From Auanema rhodensis (Eukaryota; Nematoda; Chromadorea; Rhabditida; Rhabditidae), in contig OZ059895.1 of NCBI GenBank assembly GCA_964057225.1, positions 23,880,688-23,944,687 on the forward strand: DNA of 64,000 nt. The letters are read 5' to 3'. Shown here in pieces: positions 53,329 through 64,000 of this stretch (position 1 is its first letter; the number at the start of each line of letters is the position of its first letter). The notes beneath the pieces were generated by a model that saw only the letters and a list, made by a program, of their open reading frames with translations, had not been told where the DNA came from and searched no databases. A program made the position numbers and the translations under genes.

Positions 53329-53856
53329 TAAATGTACACGTGATGTGCACTTGGTATGTAACTCGCTTCACGTGAAAGATAAAGAGATGCGGTTTTCAAA
53401 ATTAGATTCCTCATGTCCATATTAGTCTAAAAACAAATTTTTATTGATATTGGTGCATGGTAACCATGACTTTGAAATTTACGTGAACTTTAATTTATGC
53501 TAATTAAATGTACACGTGATGTGCACTTGGTATGTAACTCGCTTCACGTGAAAGATAAAGAGATGCGGTTTTCAAAATTAGATTCCTCATGTCCATATTA
53601 GTCTAAAAACAAATTTTTATTGATATTGGTGCATGGTAACCATGACTTTGAAATTTACGTGAACTTTAATTTATGCTAATTAAATGTACACGTGATGTGC
53701 ACTTGGTATGTAACTCGCTTCACGTGAAAGATAAAGAGATGCGGTTTTCAAAATTAGATTCCTCATGTCCATATTAGTCTAAAAACAAATTTTTATTGAT
53801 ATTGGTGCATGGTAACCATGACTTTGAAATTTACGTGAACTTTAATTTATGCTAAT
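53329..53856. repeat. Three successive C83T monomers
   Basis: Monomers 304-306 are C83T/GTGCATGG copies with no other difference noticed, bridging the 5-mer module and the 16-mer unit. Confidence 0.7.
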
Positions 53857-56672
53857 TAAATGTACACGTGATGTGCACTTGGTATGTAACTCGCTTCACG
53901 TGAAAGATAAAGAGATGCGGTTTTCAAAATTAGATTCCCCATGTCCATATTAGTCTAAACACAAATTTTTATTGATATTGGTTCTTGGTAACCATGACTT
54001 TGAAATTTACGTGAACTTTAATTTATGCTAATTAAATGTACACGTGATGTGCACTTGGTATGTAACTCGCTTCACGTGAAAGATAAAGAGATGCGGTTTT
54101 CAAAATTAGATTCCCCATGTCCATATTAGTCTAAAAACAAATTTTTATTGATATTGGTGCATGGTAACCATGACTTTGAAATTTACGTGAACTTTAATTT
54201 ATGCTAATTAAATGTACACGTGATGTGCACTTGGTATGTAACTCGCTTCACGTGAAAGATAAAGAGATGCGGTTTTCAAAGTTAGATTCCCCATGTCCAT
54301 ATTAGTCTAAAAACGAATTTTTATTGATATTGGTGCATGGTAACCACGACTTTGAAATTTACGTGAACTTTAATTTATGCTAATTAAATGTACACGTGAT
54401 GTGCACTTGGTATGTAACTCGCTTCACGTGAAAGATGAAGAGATGCGGTTTTCAAAATTAGATTCCCCATGTCCATATTAGTCTAAAAACAAATTTTTAT
54501 TGATATTGGTGCATGGTAACCATGACTTTGAAATTTACGTGAACTTTAATTTATGCTAATTAAATGTACACGTGATGTGCACCTGGTATGTAACTCGCTT
54601 CACGTGAAAGATAAAGAGATGCGGTTTTCAAAATTAGATTCCCCATGTCCATATTAGTCTAAAAACAAATTTTCATTAATATTGGTGCATGGTAACCATG
54701 ACTTTGAAATTTACGTGAACTTTAATTTATGCTAATTAAATGTACACGTGATGTGCACTTGGTATGTAACTCGCTTCACGTGAAAGATAAAGAGATGCGG
54801 TTTTCAAAATTAGATTCCCCATGTCCATATTAGTCTAAACACAAATTTTTATTGATATTGGTTCATGGTAACCATGACTTTGAAATTTACGTGAACTTTA
54901 ATTTATGCTAATTAAATGTACACGTGATGTGCACTTGGTATGTAACTCGCTTCACGTGAAAGATAAAGAGATGCGGTTTTCAAAATTAGATTCCCCATGT
55001 CCATATTAGTCTAAAAACAAATTTTTATTGATATTGGTGCATGGTAACCATGACTTTGAAATTTACGTGAACTTTAATTTATGCTAATTAAATGTACACG
55101 TGATGTGCACTTGGTATGTAACTCGCTTCACGTGAAAGATAAAGAGATGCGGTTTTCAAAGTTAGATTCCCCATGTCCATATTAGTCTAAAAACGAATTT
55201 TTATTGATATTGGTGCATGGTAACCACGACTTTGAAATTTACGTGAACTTTAATTTATGCTAATTAAATGTACACGTGATGTGCACTTGGTATGTAACTC
55301 GCTTCACGTGAAAGATAAAGAGATGCGGTTTTCAAAATTAGATTCCTCATGTCCATATTAGTCTAAAAACAAATTTTTATTGATATTGGTGCATGGTAAC
55401 CATGACTTTGAAATTTACGTGAACTTTAATTTATGCTAATTAAATGTACACGTGATGTGCACTTGGTATGTAACTCGCTTCACGTGAAAGATAAAGAGAT
55501 GCGGTTTTCAAAATTAGATTCCTCATGTCCATATTAGTCTAAAAACAAATTTTTATTGATATTGGTGCATGGTAACCATGACTTTGAAATTTACGTGAAC
55601 TTTAATTTATGCTAATTAAATGTACACGTGATGTGCACTTGGTATGTAACTCGCTTCACGTGAAAGATAAAGAGATGCGGTTTTTAAAATTAGATTCCTC
55701 ATGTCCATATTAGTCTAAAAACAAATTTTTATTGATATTGGTGCATGGTAACCATGACTTTGAAATTTACGTGAACTTTAATTTATGCTAATTAAATGTA
55801 CACGTGATGTGCACTTGGTATGTAACTCGCTTCACGTGAAAGATAAAGAGATGCGGTTTCCCAAATTAGATTCCCCATGTCCATATTAGTCTAAAAACAA
55901 ATTTTTATTGATATTGGTTCATGGTAACCATGACTTTGAAATTTACGTGAACTTTAATTTATGCTAATTAAATGTACACGTGATGTGCACTTGGTATGTA
56001 ACTCGCTTCACGTGAAAGATAAAGAGATGCGGTTTTCAAAATTAGATTCCCCATGTCCATATTAGTCTAAAAACAAATTTTTATTGATATTGCTTCATGG
56101 TAACCATGACTTTGAAATTTACGTGAACTTTAATTTATGCTAATTAAATGTACACGTGATGTGCACTTGGTATGTAACTCGCTTCACGTGAAAGATAAAG
56201 AGATGCGGTTTTCAAAATTAGATTCCTCATGTCCATATTAGTCTAAAAACAAATTTTTATTGATATTGGTGCATGGTAACCATGACTTTGAAATTTACGT
56301 GAACTTTAATTTATGCTAATTAAATGTACACGTGATGTGCACTTGGTATGTAACTCGCTTCACGTGAAAGATAAAGAGATGCGGTTTTCAAAATTAGATT
56401 CCCCATGTCCATATTAGTCTAAAAACGAATTTTTATTGATATTGGTGCATGGTAACCACGACTTTGAAATTTACGTGAACTTTAATTTATGCTAATTAAA
56501 TGTACACGTGATGTGCACTTGGTATGTAACTCGCTTCACGTGAAAGATAAAGAGATGCGGTTTTCAAAATTAGATTCCTCATGTCCATATTAGTCTAAAA
56601 ACAAATTTTTATTGATATTGGTGCATGGTAACCATGACTTTGAAATTTACGTGAACTTTAATTTATGCTAAT
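53857..56672. repeat. Tandem 16-mer HOR, first unit (2816 bp)
   Basis: Monomers 307-322. Markers: A104C with GTTCTTGG (A129T, near 53985); plain; A73G/A107G/T139C; A53G; T114C+G118A; A104C; plain; A73G class; three C83T copies; TTTCCC (55855); G125C; C83T; A107G/T139C; C83T. All recur at +2816 bp. Private changes are CACCTGG near 54581 and C69T (TTTTTAAAA) near 55680. Confidence 0.9.
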
Positions 56673-59488
56673 TAAATGTACACGTGATGTGCACTTGGTA
56701 TGTAACTCGCTTCACGTGAAAGATAAAGAGATGCGGTTTTCAAAATTAGATTCCCCATGTCCATATTAGTCTAAACACAAATTTTTATTGATATTGGTTC
56801 TTGGTAACCATGACTTTGAAATTTACGTGAACTTTAATTTATGCTAATTAAATGTACACGTGATGTGCACTTGGTATGTAACTCGCTTCACGTGAAAGAT
56901 AAAGAGATGCGGTTTTCAAAATTAGATTCCCCATGTCCATATTAGTCTAAAAACAAATTTTTATTGATATTGGTGCATGGTAACCATGACTTTGAAATTT
57001 ACGTGAACTTTAATTTATGCTAATTAAATGTACACGTGATGTGCACTTGGTATGTAACTCGCTTCACGTGAAAGATAAAGAGATGCGGTTTTCAAAGTTA
57101 GATTCCCCATGTCCATATTAGTCTAAAAACGAATTTTTATTGATATTGGTGCATGGTAACCACGACTTTGAAATTTACGTGAACTTTAATTTATGCTAAT
57201 TAAATGTACACGTGATGTGCACTTGGTATGTAACTCGCTTCACGTGAAAGATGAAGAGATGCGGTTTTCAAAATTAGATTCCCCATGTCCATATTAGTCT
57301 AAAAACAAATTTTTATTGATATTGGTGCATGGTAACCATGACTTTGAAATTTACGTGAACTTTAATTTATGCTAATTAAATGTACACGTGATGTGCACTT
57401 GGTATGTAACTCGCTTCACGTGAAAGATAAAGAGATGCGGTTTTCAAAATTAGATTCCCCATGTCCATATTAGTCTAAAAACAAATTTTCATTAATATTG
57501 GTGCATGGTAACCATGACTTTGAAATTTACGTGAACTTTAATTTATGCTAATTAAATGTACACGTGATGTGCACTTGGTATGTAACTCGCTTCACGTGAA
57601 AGATAAAGAGATGCGGTTTTCAAAATTAGATTCCCCATGTCCATATTAGTCTAAACACAAATTTTTATTGATATTGGTTCATGGTAACCATGACTTTGAA
57701 ATTTACGTGAACTTTAATTTATGCTAATTAAATGTACACGTGATGTGCACTTGGTATGTAACTCGCTTCACGTGAAAGATAAAGAGATGCGGTTTTCAAA
57801 ATTAGATTCCCCATGTCCATATTAGTCTTAAAACAAATTTTTATTGATATTGGTGCATGGTAACCATGACTTTGAAATTTACGTGAACTTTAATTTATGC
57901 TAATTAAATGTACACGTGATGTGCACTTGGTATGTAACTCGCTTCACGTGAAAGATAAAGAGATGCGGTTTTCAAAGTTAGATTCCCCATGTCCATATTA
58001 GTCTAAAAACGAATTTTTATTGATATTGGTGCATGGTAACCACGACTTTGAAATTTACGTGAACTTTAATTTATGCTAATTAAATGTACACGTGATGTGC
58101 ACTTGGTATGTAACTCGCTTCACGTGAAAGATAAAGAGATGCGGTTTTCAAAATTAGATTCCTCATGTCCATATTAGTCTAAAAACAAATTTTTATTGAT
58201 ATTGGTGCATGGTAACCATGACTTTGAAATTTACGTGAACTTTAATTTATGCTAATTAAATGTACACGTGATGTGCACTTGGTATGTAACTCGCTTCACG
58301 TGAAAGATAAAGAGATGCGGTTTTCAAAATTAGATTCCTCATGTCCATATTAGTCTAAAAACAAATTTTTATTGATATTGGTGCATGGTAACCATGACTT
58401 TGAAATTTACGTGAACTTTAATTTATGCTAATTAAATGTACACGTGATGTGCACTTGGTATGTAACTCGCTTCACGTGAAAGATAAAGAGATGCGGTTTT
58501 CAAAATTAGATTCCTCATGTCCATATTAGTCTAAAAACAAATTTTTATTGATATTGGTGCATGGTAACCATGACTTTGAAATTTACGTGAACTTTAATTT
58601 ATGCTAATTAAATGTACACGTGATGTGCACTTGGTATGTAACTCGCTTCACGTGAAAGATAAAGAGATGCGGTTTCCCAAATTAGATTCCCCATGTCCAT
58701 ATTAGTCTAAAAACAAATTTTTATTGATATTGGTTCATGGTAACCATGACTTTGAAATTTACGTGAACTTTAATTTATGCTAATTAAATGTACACGTGAT
58801 GTGCACTTGGTATGTAACTCGCTTCACGTGAAAGATAAAGAGATGCGGTTTTCAAAATTAGATTCCCCATGTCCATATTAGTCTAAAAACAAATTTTTAT
58901 TGATATTGCTTCATGGTAACCATGACTTTGAAATTTACGTGAACTTTAATTTATGCTAATTAAATGTACACGTGATGTGCACTTGGTATGTAACTCGCTT
59001 CACGTGAAAGATAAAGAGATGCGGTTTTCAAAATTAGATTCCTCATGTCCATATTAGTCTAAAAACAAATTTTTATTGATATTGGTGCATGGTAACCATG
59101 ACTTTGAAATTTACGTGAACTTTAATTTATGCTAATTAAATGTACACGTGATGTGCACTTGGTATGTAACTCGCTTCACGTGAAAGATAAAGAGATGCGG
59201 TTTTCAAAATTAGATTCCCCATGTCCATATTAGTCTAAAAACGAATTTTTATTGATATTGGTGCATGGTAACCACGACTTTGAAATTTACGTGAACTTTA
59301 ATTTATGCTAATTAAATGTACACGTGATGTGCACTTGGTATGTAACTCGCTTCACGTGAAAGATAAAGAGATGCGGTTTTCAAAATTAGATTCCTCATGT
59401 CCATATTAGTCTAAAAACAAATTTTTATTGATATTGGTGCATGGTAACCATGACTTTGAAATTTACGTGAACTTTAATTTATGCTAAT
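56673..59488. repeat. Tandem 16-mer HOR, second unit (2816 bp)
   Basis: Monomers 323-338 repeat the preceding unit marker for marker. GTTCTTGG is at 56797, TTTCCC near 58674 and G125C near 58909. TCTTAAAAC near 57828 is private, and the two private changes of the first unit are absent. Confidence 0.9.
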
Positions 59489-60192
59489 TAAATGTACACG
59501 TGATGTGCACTTGGTATGTAACTCGCTTCACGTGAAAGATAAAGAGATGCGGTTTTCAAAATTAGATTCCTCATGTCCATATTAGTCTAAAAACAAATTT
59601 TTATTGATATTGGTGCATGGTAACCATGACTTTGAAATTTACGTGAACTTTAATTTATGCTAATTAAATGTACACGTGATGTGCACTTGGTATGTAACTC
59701 GCTTCACGTGAAAGATAAAGAGATGCGGTTTTCAAAATTAGATTCCTCATGTCCATATTAGTCTAAAAACAAATTTTTATTGATATTGGTGCATGGTAAC
59801 CACGACTTTGAAATTTACGTGAACTTTAATTTATGCTAATTAAATGTACACGTGATGTGCACTTGGTATGTAACTCGCTTCACGTGAAAGATAAAGAGAT
59901 GCGGTTTTCAAAATTAGATTCCTCATGTCCATATTAGTCTAAAAACAAATTTTTATTGATATTGGTGCATGGTAACCATGACTTTGAAATTTACGTGAAC
60001 TTTAATTTATGCTAATTAAATGTACACGTGATGTGCACTTGGTATGTAACTCGCTTCACGTGTAAGATAAAGAGATGCGGTTTTCAAAATTAGATTCCTC
60101 ATGTCCATATTAGTCTAAAAACAAATTTTTATTGATATTGGTGCATGGTAACCATGACTTTGAAATTTACGTGAACTTTAATTTATGCTAAT
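59489..60192. repeat. C83T monomer run (339-342)
   Basis: Four C83T copies in a row; one has T139C without the usual A107G partner (59665-59840), a rare uncoupling of that linked class, and one has A47T (GTGTAAG near 60057). Confidence 0.7.
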
Positions 60193-61952
60193 TAAATGTA
60201 CACGTGATGTGCACTTGGTATGTAACTCGCTTCACGTGAAAGATAAAGAGATGCGGTTTTCAAAATTAGATTCCCCATGTCCATATTAGTCTAAAAACAA
60301 ATTTTTATTGATATTGCTTCATGGTAACCATGACTTTGAAATTTACGTGAACTTTAATTTATGCTAATTAAATGTACACGTGATGTGCACTTGGTATGTA
60401 ACTCGCTTCACGTGAAAGATAAAGAGATGCGGTTTTCAAAATTAGATTCCTCATGTCCATATTAGTCTAAAAACAAATTTTTATTGATATTGGTGCATGG
60501 TAACCATGACTTTGAAATTTACGTGAACTTTAATTTATGCTAATTAAATGTACACGTGATGTGCACTTGGTATGTAACTCGCTTCACGTGAAAGATAAAG
60601 AGATACGGTTTTCAAAATTAGATTCCCCATGTCCATATTAGTCTAAAAACGAATTTTTATTGATATTGGTGCATGGTAACCACGACTTTGAAATTTACGT
60701 GAACTTTAATTTATGCTAATTAAATGTACACGTGATTTGCACTTGGTATGTAACTCGCTTCACGTGAAAGATAAAGAGATGCGGTTTTCAAAATTAGATT
60801 CCTCATGTCCATATTAGTCTAAAAACAAATTTTTATTGATATTGGTGCATGGTAACCATGACTTTGAAATTTACGTGAACTTTAATTTATGCTAATTAAA
60901 TGTACACGTGATGTGCACTTGGTATGTAACTCGCTTCACGTGAAAGATAAAGAGATGCGGTTTTCAAAATTAGATTCCTCATGTCCATATTAGTCTAAAA
61001 ACAAATTTTTATTGATATTGGTGCATGGTAACCATGACTTTGAAATTTACGTGAACTTTAATTTATGCTAATTAAATGTACACGTGATGTGCACTTGGTA
61101 TGTAACTCGCTTCACGTGAAAGATAAAGAGATGCGGTTTTCAAAATTAGATTCCTCATGTCCATATTAGTCTAAAAACAAATTTTTATTGATATTGGTGC
61201 ATGGTAACCATGACTTTGAAATTTACGTGAACTTTAATTTATGCTAATTAAATGTACACGTGATGTGCACTTGGTATGTAACTCGCTTCACGTGAAAGAT
61301 AAAGAGATGCGGTTTTCCAAATTAGATTCCCCATGTCCATATTAGTCTAAAAACAAATTTTTATTGATATTGGTTCATGGTAACCATGACTTTGAAATTT
61401 ACGTGAACTTTAATTTATGCTAATTAAATGTACACGTGATGTGCACTTGGTATGTAACTCGCTTCACGTGAAAGATAAAGAGATGCGGTTTTCAAAATTA
61501 GATTCTTCATGTCCATATTAGTCTAAAAACAAATTTTTATTGATATTGCTTCATGGTAACCATGACTTTGAAATTTACGTGAACTTTAATTTATGCTAAT
61601 TAAATGTACACGTGATGTGCACTTGGTATGTAACTCGCTTCACGTGAAAGATAAAGAGATGCGGTTTTCACAATTAGATTCCTCATGTCCATATTAGTCT
61701 AAAAACAAATTTTTATTGATATTGGTGCATGGTAACCATGACTTTGAAATTTACGTGAACTTTAATTTATGCTAATTAAATGTACACGTGATGTGCACTT
61801 GGTATGTAACTCGCTTCACGTGAAAGATAAAGAGATGCGGTTTCCCAAATTAGATTCCCCATGTCCATATTAGTCTAAAAACAAATTTTTATTGATATTG
61901 GTTCATGGTAACCATGACTTTGAAATTTACGTGAACTTTAATTTATGCTAAT
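60193..61952. repeat. 10-mer HOR, first unit (1760 bp)
   Basis: Monomers 343-352. Order: G125C; C83T; G61-region ATACGG with A107G/T139C (near 60601); G17T (GATTTGC near 60735); two C83T; TTTTCCAAA; TTCTTCATG with G125C (near 61504); CACAATT with C83T; TTTCCC. Monomers 343-351 recur at +1760 bp; the tenth differs. Confidence 0.9.
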
Positions 61953-63712
61953 TAAATGTACACGTGATGTGCACTTGGTATGTAACTCGCTTCACGTGAA
62001 AGATAAAGAGATGCGGTTTTCAAAATTAGATTCCCCATGTCCATATTAGTCTAAAAACAAATTTTTATTGATATTGCTTCATGGTAACCATGACTTTGAA
62101 ATTTACGTGAACTTTAATTTATGCTAATTAAATGTACACGTGATGTGCACTTGGTATGTAACTCGCTTCACGTGAAAGATAAAGAGATGCGGTTTTCAAA
62201 ATTAGATTCCTCATGTCCATATTAGTCTAAAAACAAATTTTTATTGATATTGGTGCATGGTAACCATGACTTTGAAATTTACGTGAACTTTAATTTATGC
62301 TAATTAAATGTACACGTGATGTGCACTTGGTATGTAACTCGCTTCACGTGAAAGATAAAGAGATACGGTTTTCAAAATTAGATTCCCCATGTCCATATTA
62401 GTCTAAAAACGAATTTTTATTGATATTGGTGCATGGTAACCACGACTTTGAAATTTACGTGAACTTTAATTTATGCTAATTAAATGTACACGTGATTTGC
62501 ACTTGGTATGTAACTCGCTTCACGTGAAAGATAAAGAGATGCGGTTTTCAAAATTAGATTCCTCATGTCCATATTAGTCTAAAAACAAATTTTTATTGAT
62601 ATTGGTGCATGGTAACCATGACTTTGAAATTTACGTGAACTTTAATTTATGCTAATTAAATGTACACGTGATGTGCACTTGGTATGTAACTCGCTTCACG
62701 TGAAAGATAAAGAGATGCGGTTTTCAAAATTAGATTCCTCATGTCCATATTAGTCTAAAAACAAATTTTTATTGATATTGGTGCATGGTAACCATGACTT
62801 TGAAATTTACGTGAACTTTAATTTATGCTAATTAAATGTACACGTGATGTGCACTTGGTATGTAACTCGCTTCACGTGAAAGATAAAGAGATGCGGTTTT
62901 CAAAATTAGATTCCTCATGTCCATATTAGTCTAAAAACAAATTTTTATTGATATTGGTGCATGGTAACCATGACTTTGAAATTTACGTGAACTTTAATTT
63001 ATGCTAATTAAATGTACACGTGATGTGCACTTGGTATGTAACTCGCTTCACGTGAAAGATAAAGAGATGCGGTTTTCCAAATTAGATTCCCCATGTCCAT
63101 ATTAGTCTAAAAACAAATTTTTATTGATATTGGTTCATGGTAACCATGACTTTGAAATTTACGTGAACTTTAATTTATGCTAATTAAATGTACACGTGAT
63201 GTGCACTTGGTATGTAACTCGCTTCACGTGAAAGATAAAGAGATGCGGTTTTCAAAATTAGATTCTTCATGTCCATATTAGTCTAAAAACAAATTTTTAT
63301 TGATATTGCTTCATGGTAACCATGACTTTGAAATTTACGTGAACTTTAATTTATGCTAATTAAATGTACACGTGATGTGCACTTGGTATGTAACTCGCTT
63401 CACGTGAAAGATAAAGAGATGCGGTTTTCACAATTAGATTCCTCATGTCCATATTAGTCTAAAAACAAATTTTTATTGATATTGGTGCATGGTAACCATG
63501 ACTTTGAAATTTACGTGAACTTTAATTTATGCTAATTAAATGTACACGTGATGTGCACTTGGTATGTAACTCGCTTCACGTGAAAGATAAAGAGATGCGG
63601 TTTTCAAAGTTAGATTCCCCATGTCCATATTAGTCTAAAAACGAATTTTTATTGATATTGGTGCATGGTAACCACGACTTTGAAATTTACGTGAACTTTA
63701 ATTTATGCTAAT
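61953..63712. repeat. 10-mer HOR, second unit (1760 bp)
   Basis: Monomers 353-361 match 343-351; I saw no difference on reading except C82T, which is absent from no copy. The tenth monomer (63537-63712) is an A73G/A107G/T139C copy in place of the TTTCCC copy, so the unit boundary has been swapped by whole-monomer exchange. Confidence 0.87.
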
Positions 63713-63888
63713 TAAATGTACACGTGATGTGCACTTGGTATGTAACTCGCTTCACGTGAAAGATAAAGAGATGCGGTTTTCCAAATTAGATTCCCCATGT
63801 CCATATTAGTCTAAAAACAAATTTTTATTGATATTGGTTCATGGTAACCATGACTTTGAAATTTACGTGAACTTTAATTTATGCTAAT
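63713..63888. repeat. Last complete monomer (363)
   Basis: It carries TTTTCCAAA and TTCATGG, as monomers 349 and 359 do. With the partial copy that follows it restarts the TTTTCCAAA then TTCTTCATG order four monomers after the previous occurrence (63009), hinting that a shorter unit begins here and continues beyond the window. Confidence 0.8.
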
Positions 63889-64000
63889 TAAATGTACACG
63901 TGATGTGCACTTGGTATGTAACTCGCTTCACGTGAAAGATAAAGAGATGCGGTTTTCAAAATTAGATTCTTCATGTCCATATTAGTCTAAAAACAAATTT
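63889..64000. repeat. Partial monomer 364 cut by the window edge
   Basis: The first 112 bases of a copy of the TTCTTCATG class (near 63968), matching monomers 350 and 360 as far as it goes. The array evidently continues to the right. Confidence 0.95.

Larger units (their letters stand above)
1..64000. repeat. 176-bp tandem satellite DNA array (whole window)
   Basis: The entire window is a head-to-tail array of one 176-bp monomer in a single orientation, with no spacer, inversion or inserted element. There are 363 full copies in the frame starting at base 1, plus a partial one at the right edge. Copies differ from one another by roughly zero to six substitutions. I saw no length variant: apparent homopolymer changes, such as the A-run at 37061, are substitutions that preserve length. 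The array runs off both ends of the window. Such arrays in eukaryotes form centromeric, pericentromeric or subtelomeric heterochromatin; which one applies here cannot be read from the sequence. I do not recognise the family. No coding capacity is expected: 176 is not a multiple of three, so the reading frame shifts at each monomer, and stops occur in all frames. Confidence 0.99.

Noticed and set aside
1-64000. CRISPR-like regularly spaced repeats
   Set aside because: There are no unique spacers: the complete 176-bp period is repeated sequence, including the segments between the palindromes.

Overview
The window is one uninterrupted tandem satellite array. A 176-bp, AT-rich monomer (about 32% G+C in the first copy) is repeated head to tail from base 1 to base 64000: 363 complete copies in my frame plus a 112-bp partial copy at 63889-64000. 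Every diagnostic base I compared between copies lies a whole multiple of 176 bp apart. The register at 63361 is exactly that at base 1 (360 x 176 = 63360), so there is no net insertion or deletion across the window. I found no gene, tRNA, rRNA, transposon, CRISPR array or non-satellite spacer on either strand, and both array ends lie outside the window. An array like this points to eukaryotic heterochromatin (centromeric, pericentromeric or subtelomeric). The length is in the usual one-nucleosome range of centromeric satellites (alpha satellite 171 bp, Arabidopsis 178 bp), but I do not recognise this monomer and cannot name the organism. It is not the alpha satellite or the Arabidopsis 178-bp repeat. 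CpG is not depleted in the monomer (5 seen, about 4.4 expected).

Within the near-identical monomers, linked point substitutions reveal nested higher-order repeats (HORs). Numbering the monomer 1-176 from base 1 of the window, the layout is: (i) 1-6160, a 15-mer HOR present twice, the first copy carrying an extra internal 5-mer duplication; (ii) 6161-9680, a 5-mer HOR; (iii) 9681-13200, a 7-mer HOR built partly from a trimer; (iv) 13201-14256, more diverged single copies; (v) 14257-21120, a zone of T100A and A76T monomers with a 6-mer duplication; (vi) 21121-44528, a long HOR territory in which an 8-monomer core recurs seven times at spacings of 16, 30, 16, 13, 17 and 18 monomers, ending in three tandem 17/18-mer units; (vii) 44529-51568, a looser zone with G12T/A53G monomers; (viii) 51569-59488, a 5-mer module and a tandem 16-mer; (ix) 59489-64000, a 10-mer duplication and a final 4-monomer recurrence.

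The pattern is that expected from repeated unequal exchange or amplification in whole-monomer steps: copies differ by point changes and by gain or loss of entire monomers, never by fractions of one. Inside the monomer the visible structure is short dyads: a 10-bp palindrome around CACGTG, a 7+1+7 dyad around GGTAACC, a 7-bp inverted repeat with a 6-nt loop, and three ACGTGA motifs about three helical turns apart. These are candidates for protein binding or cruciform formation. No function is demonstrated by the sequence.
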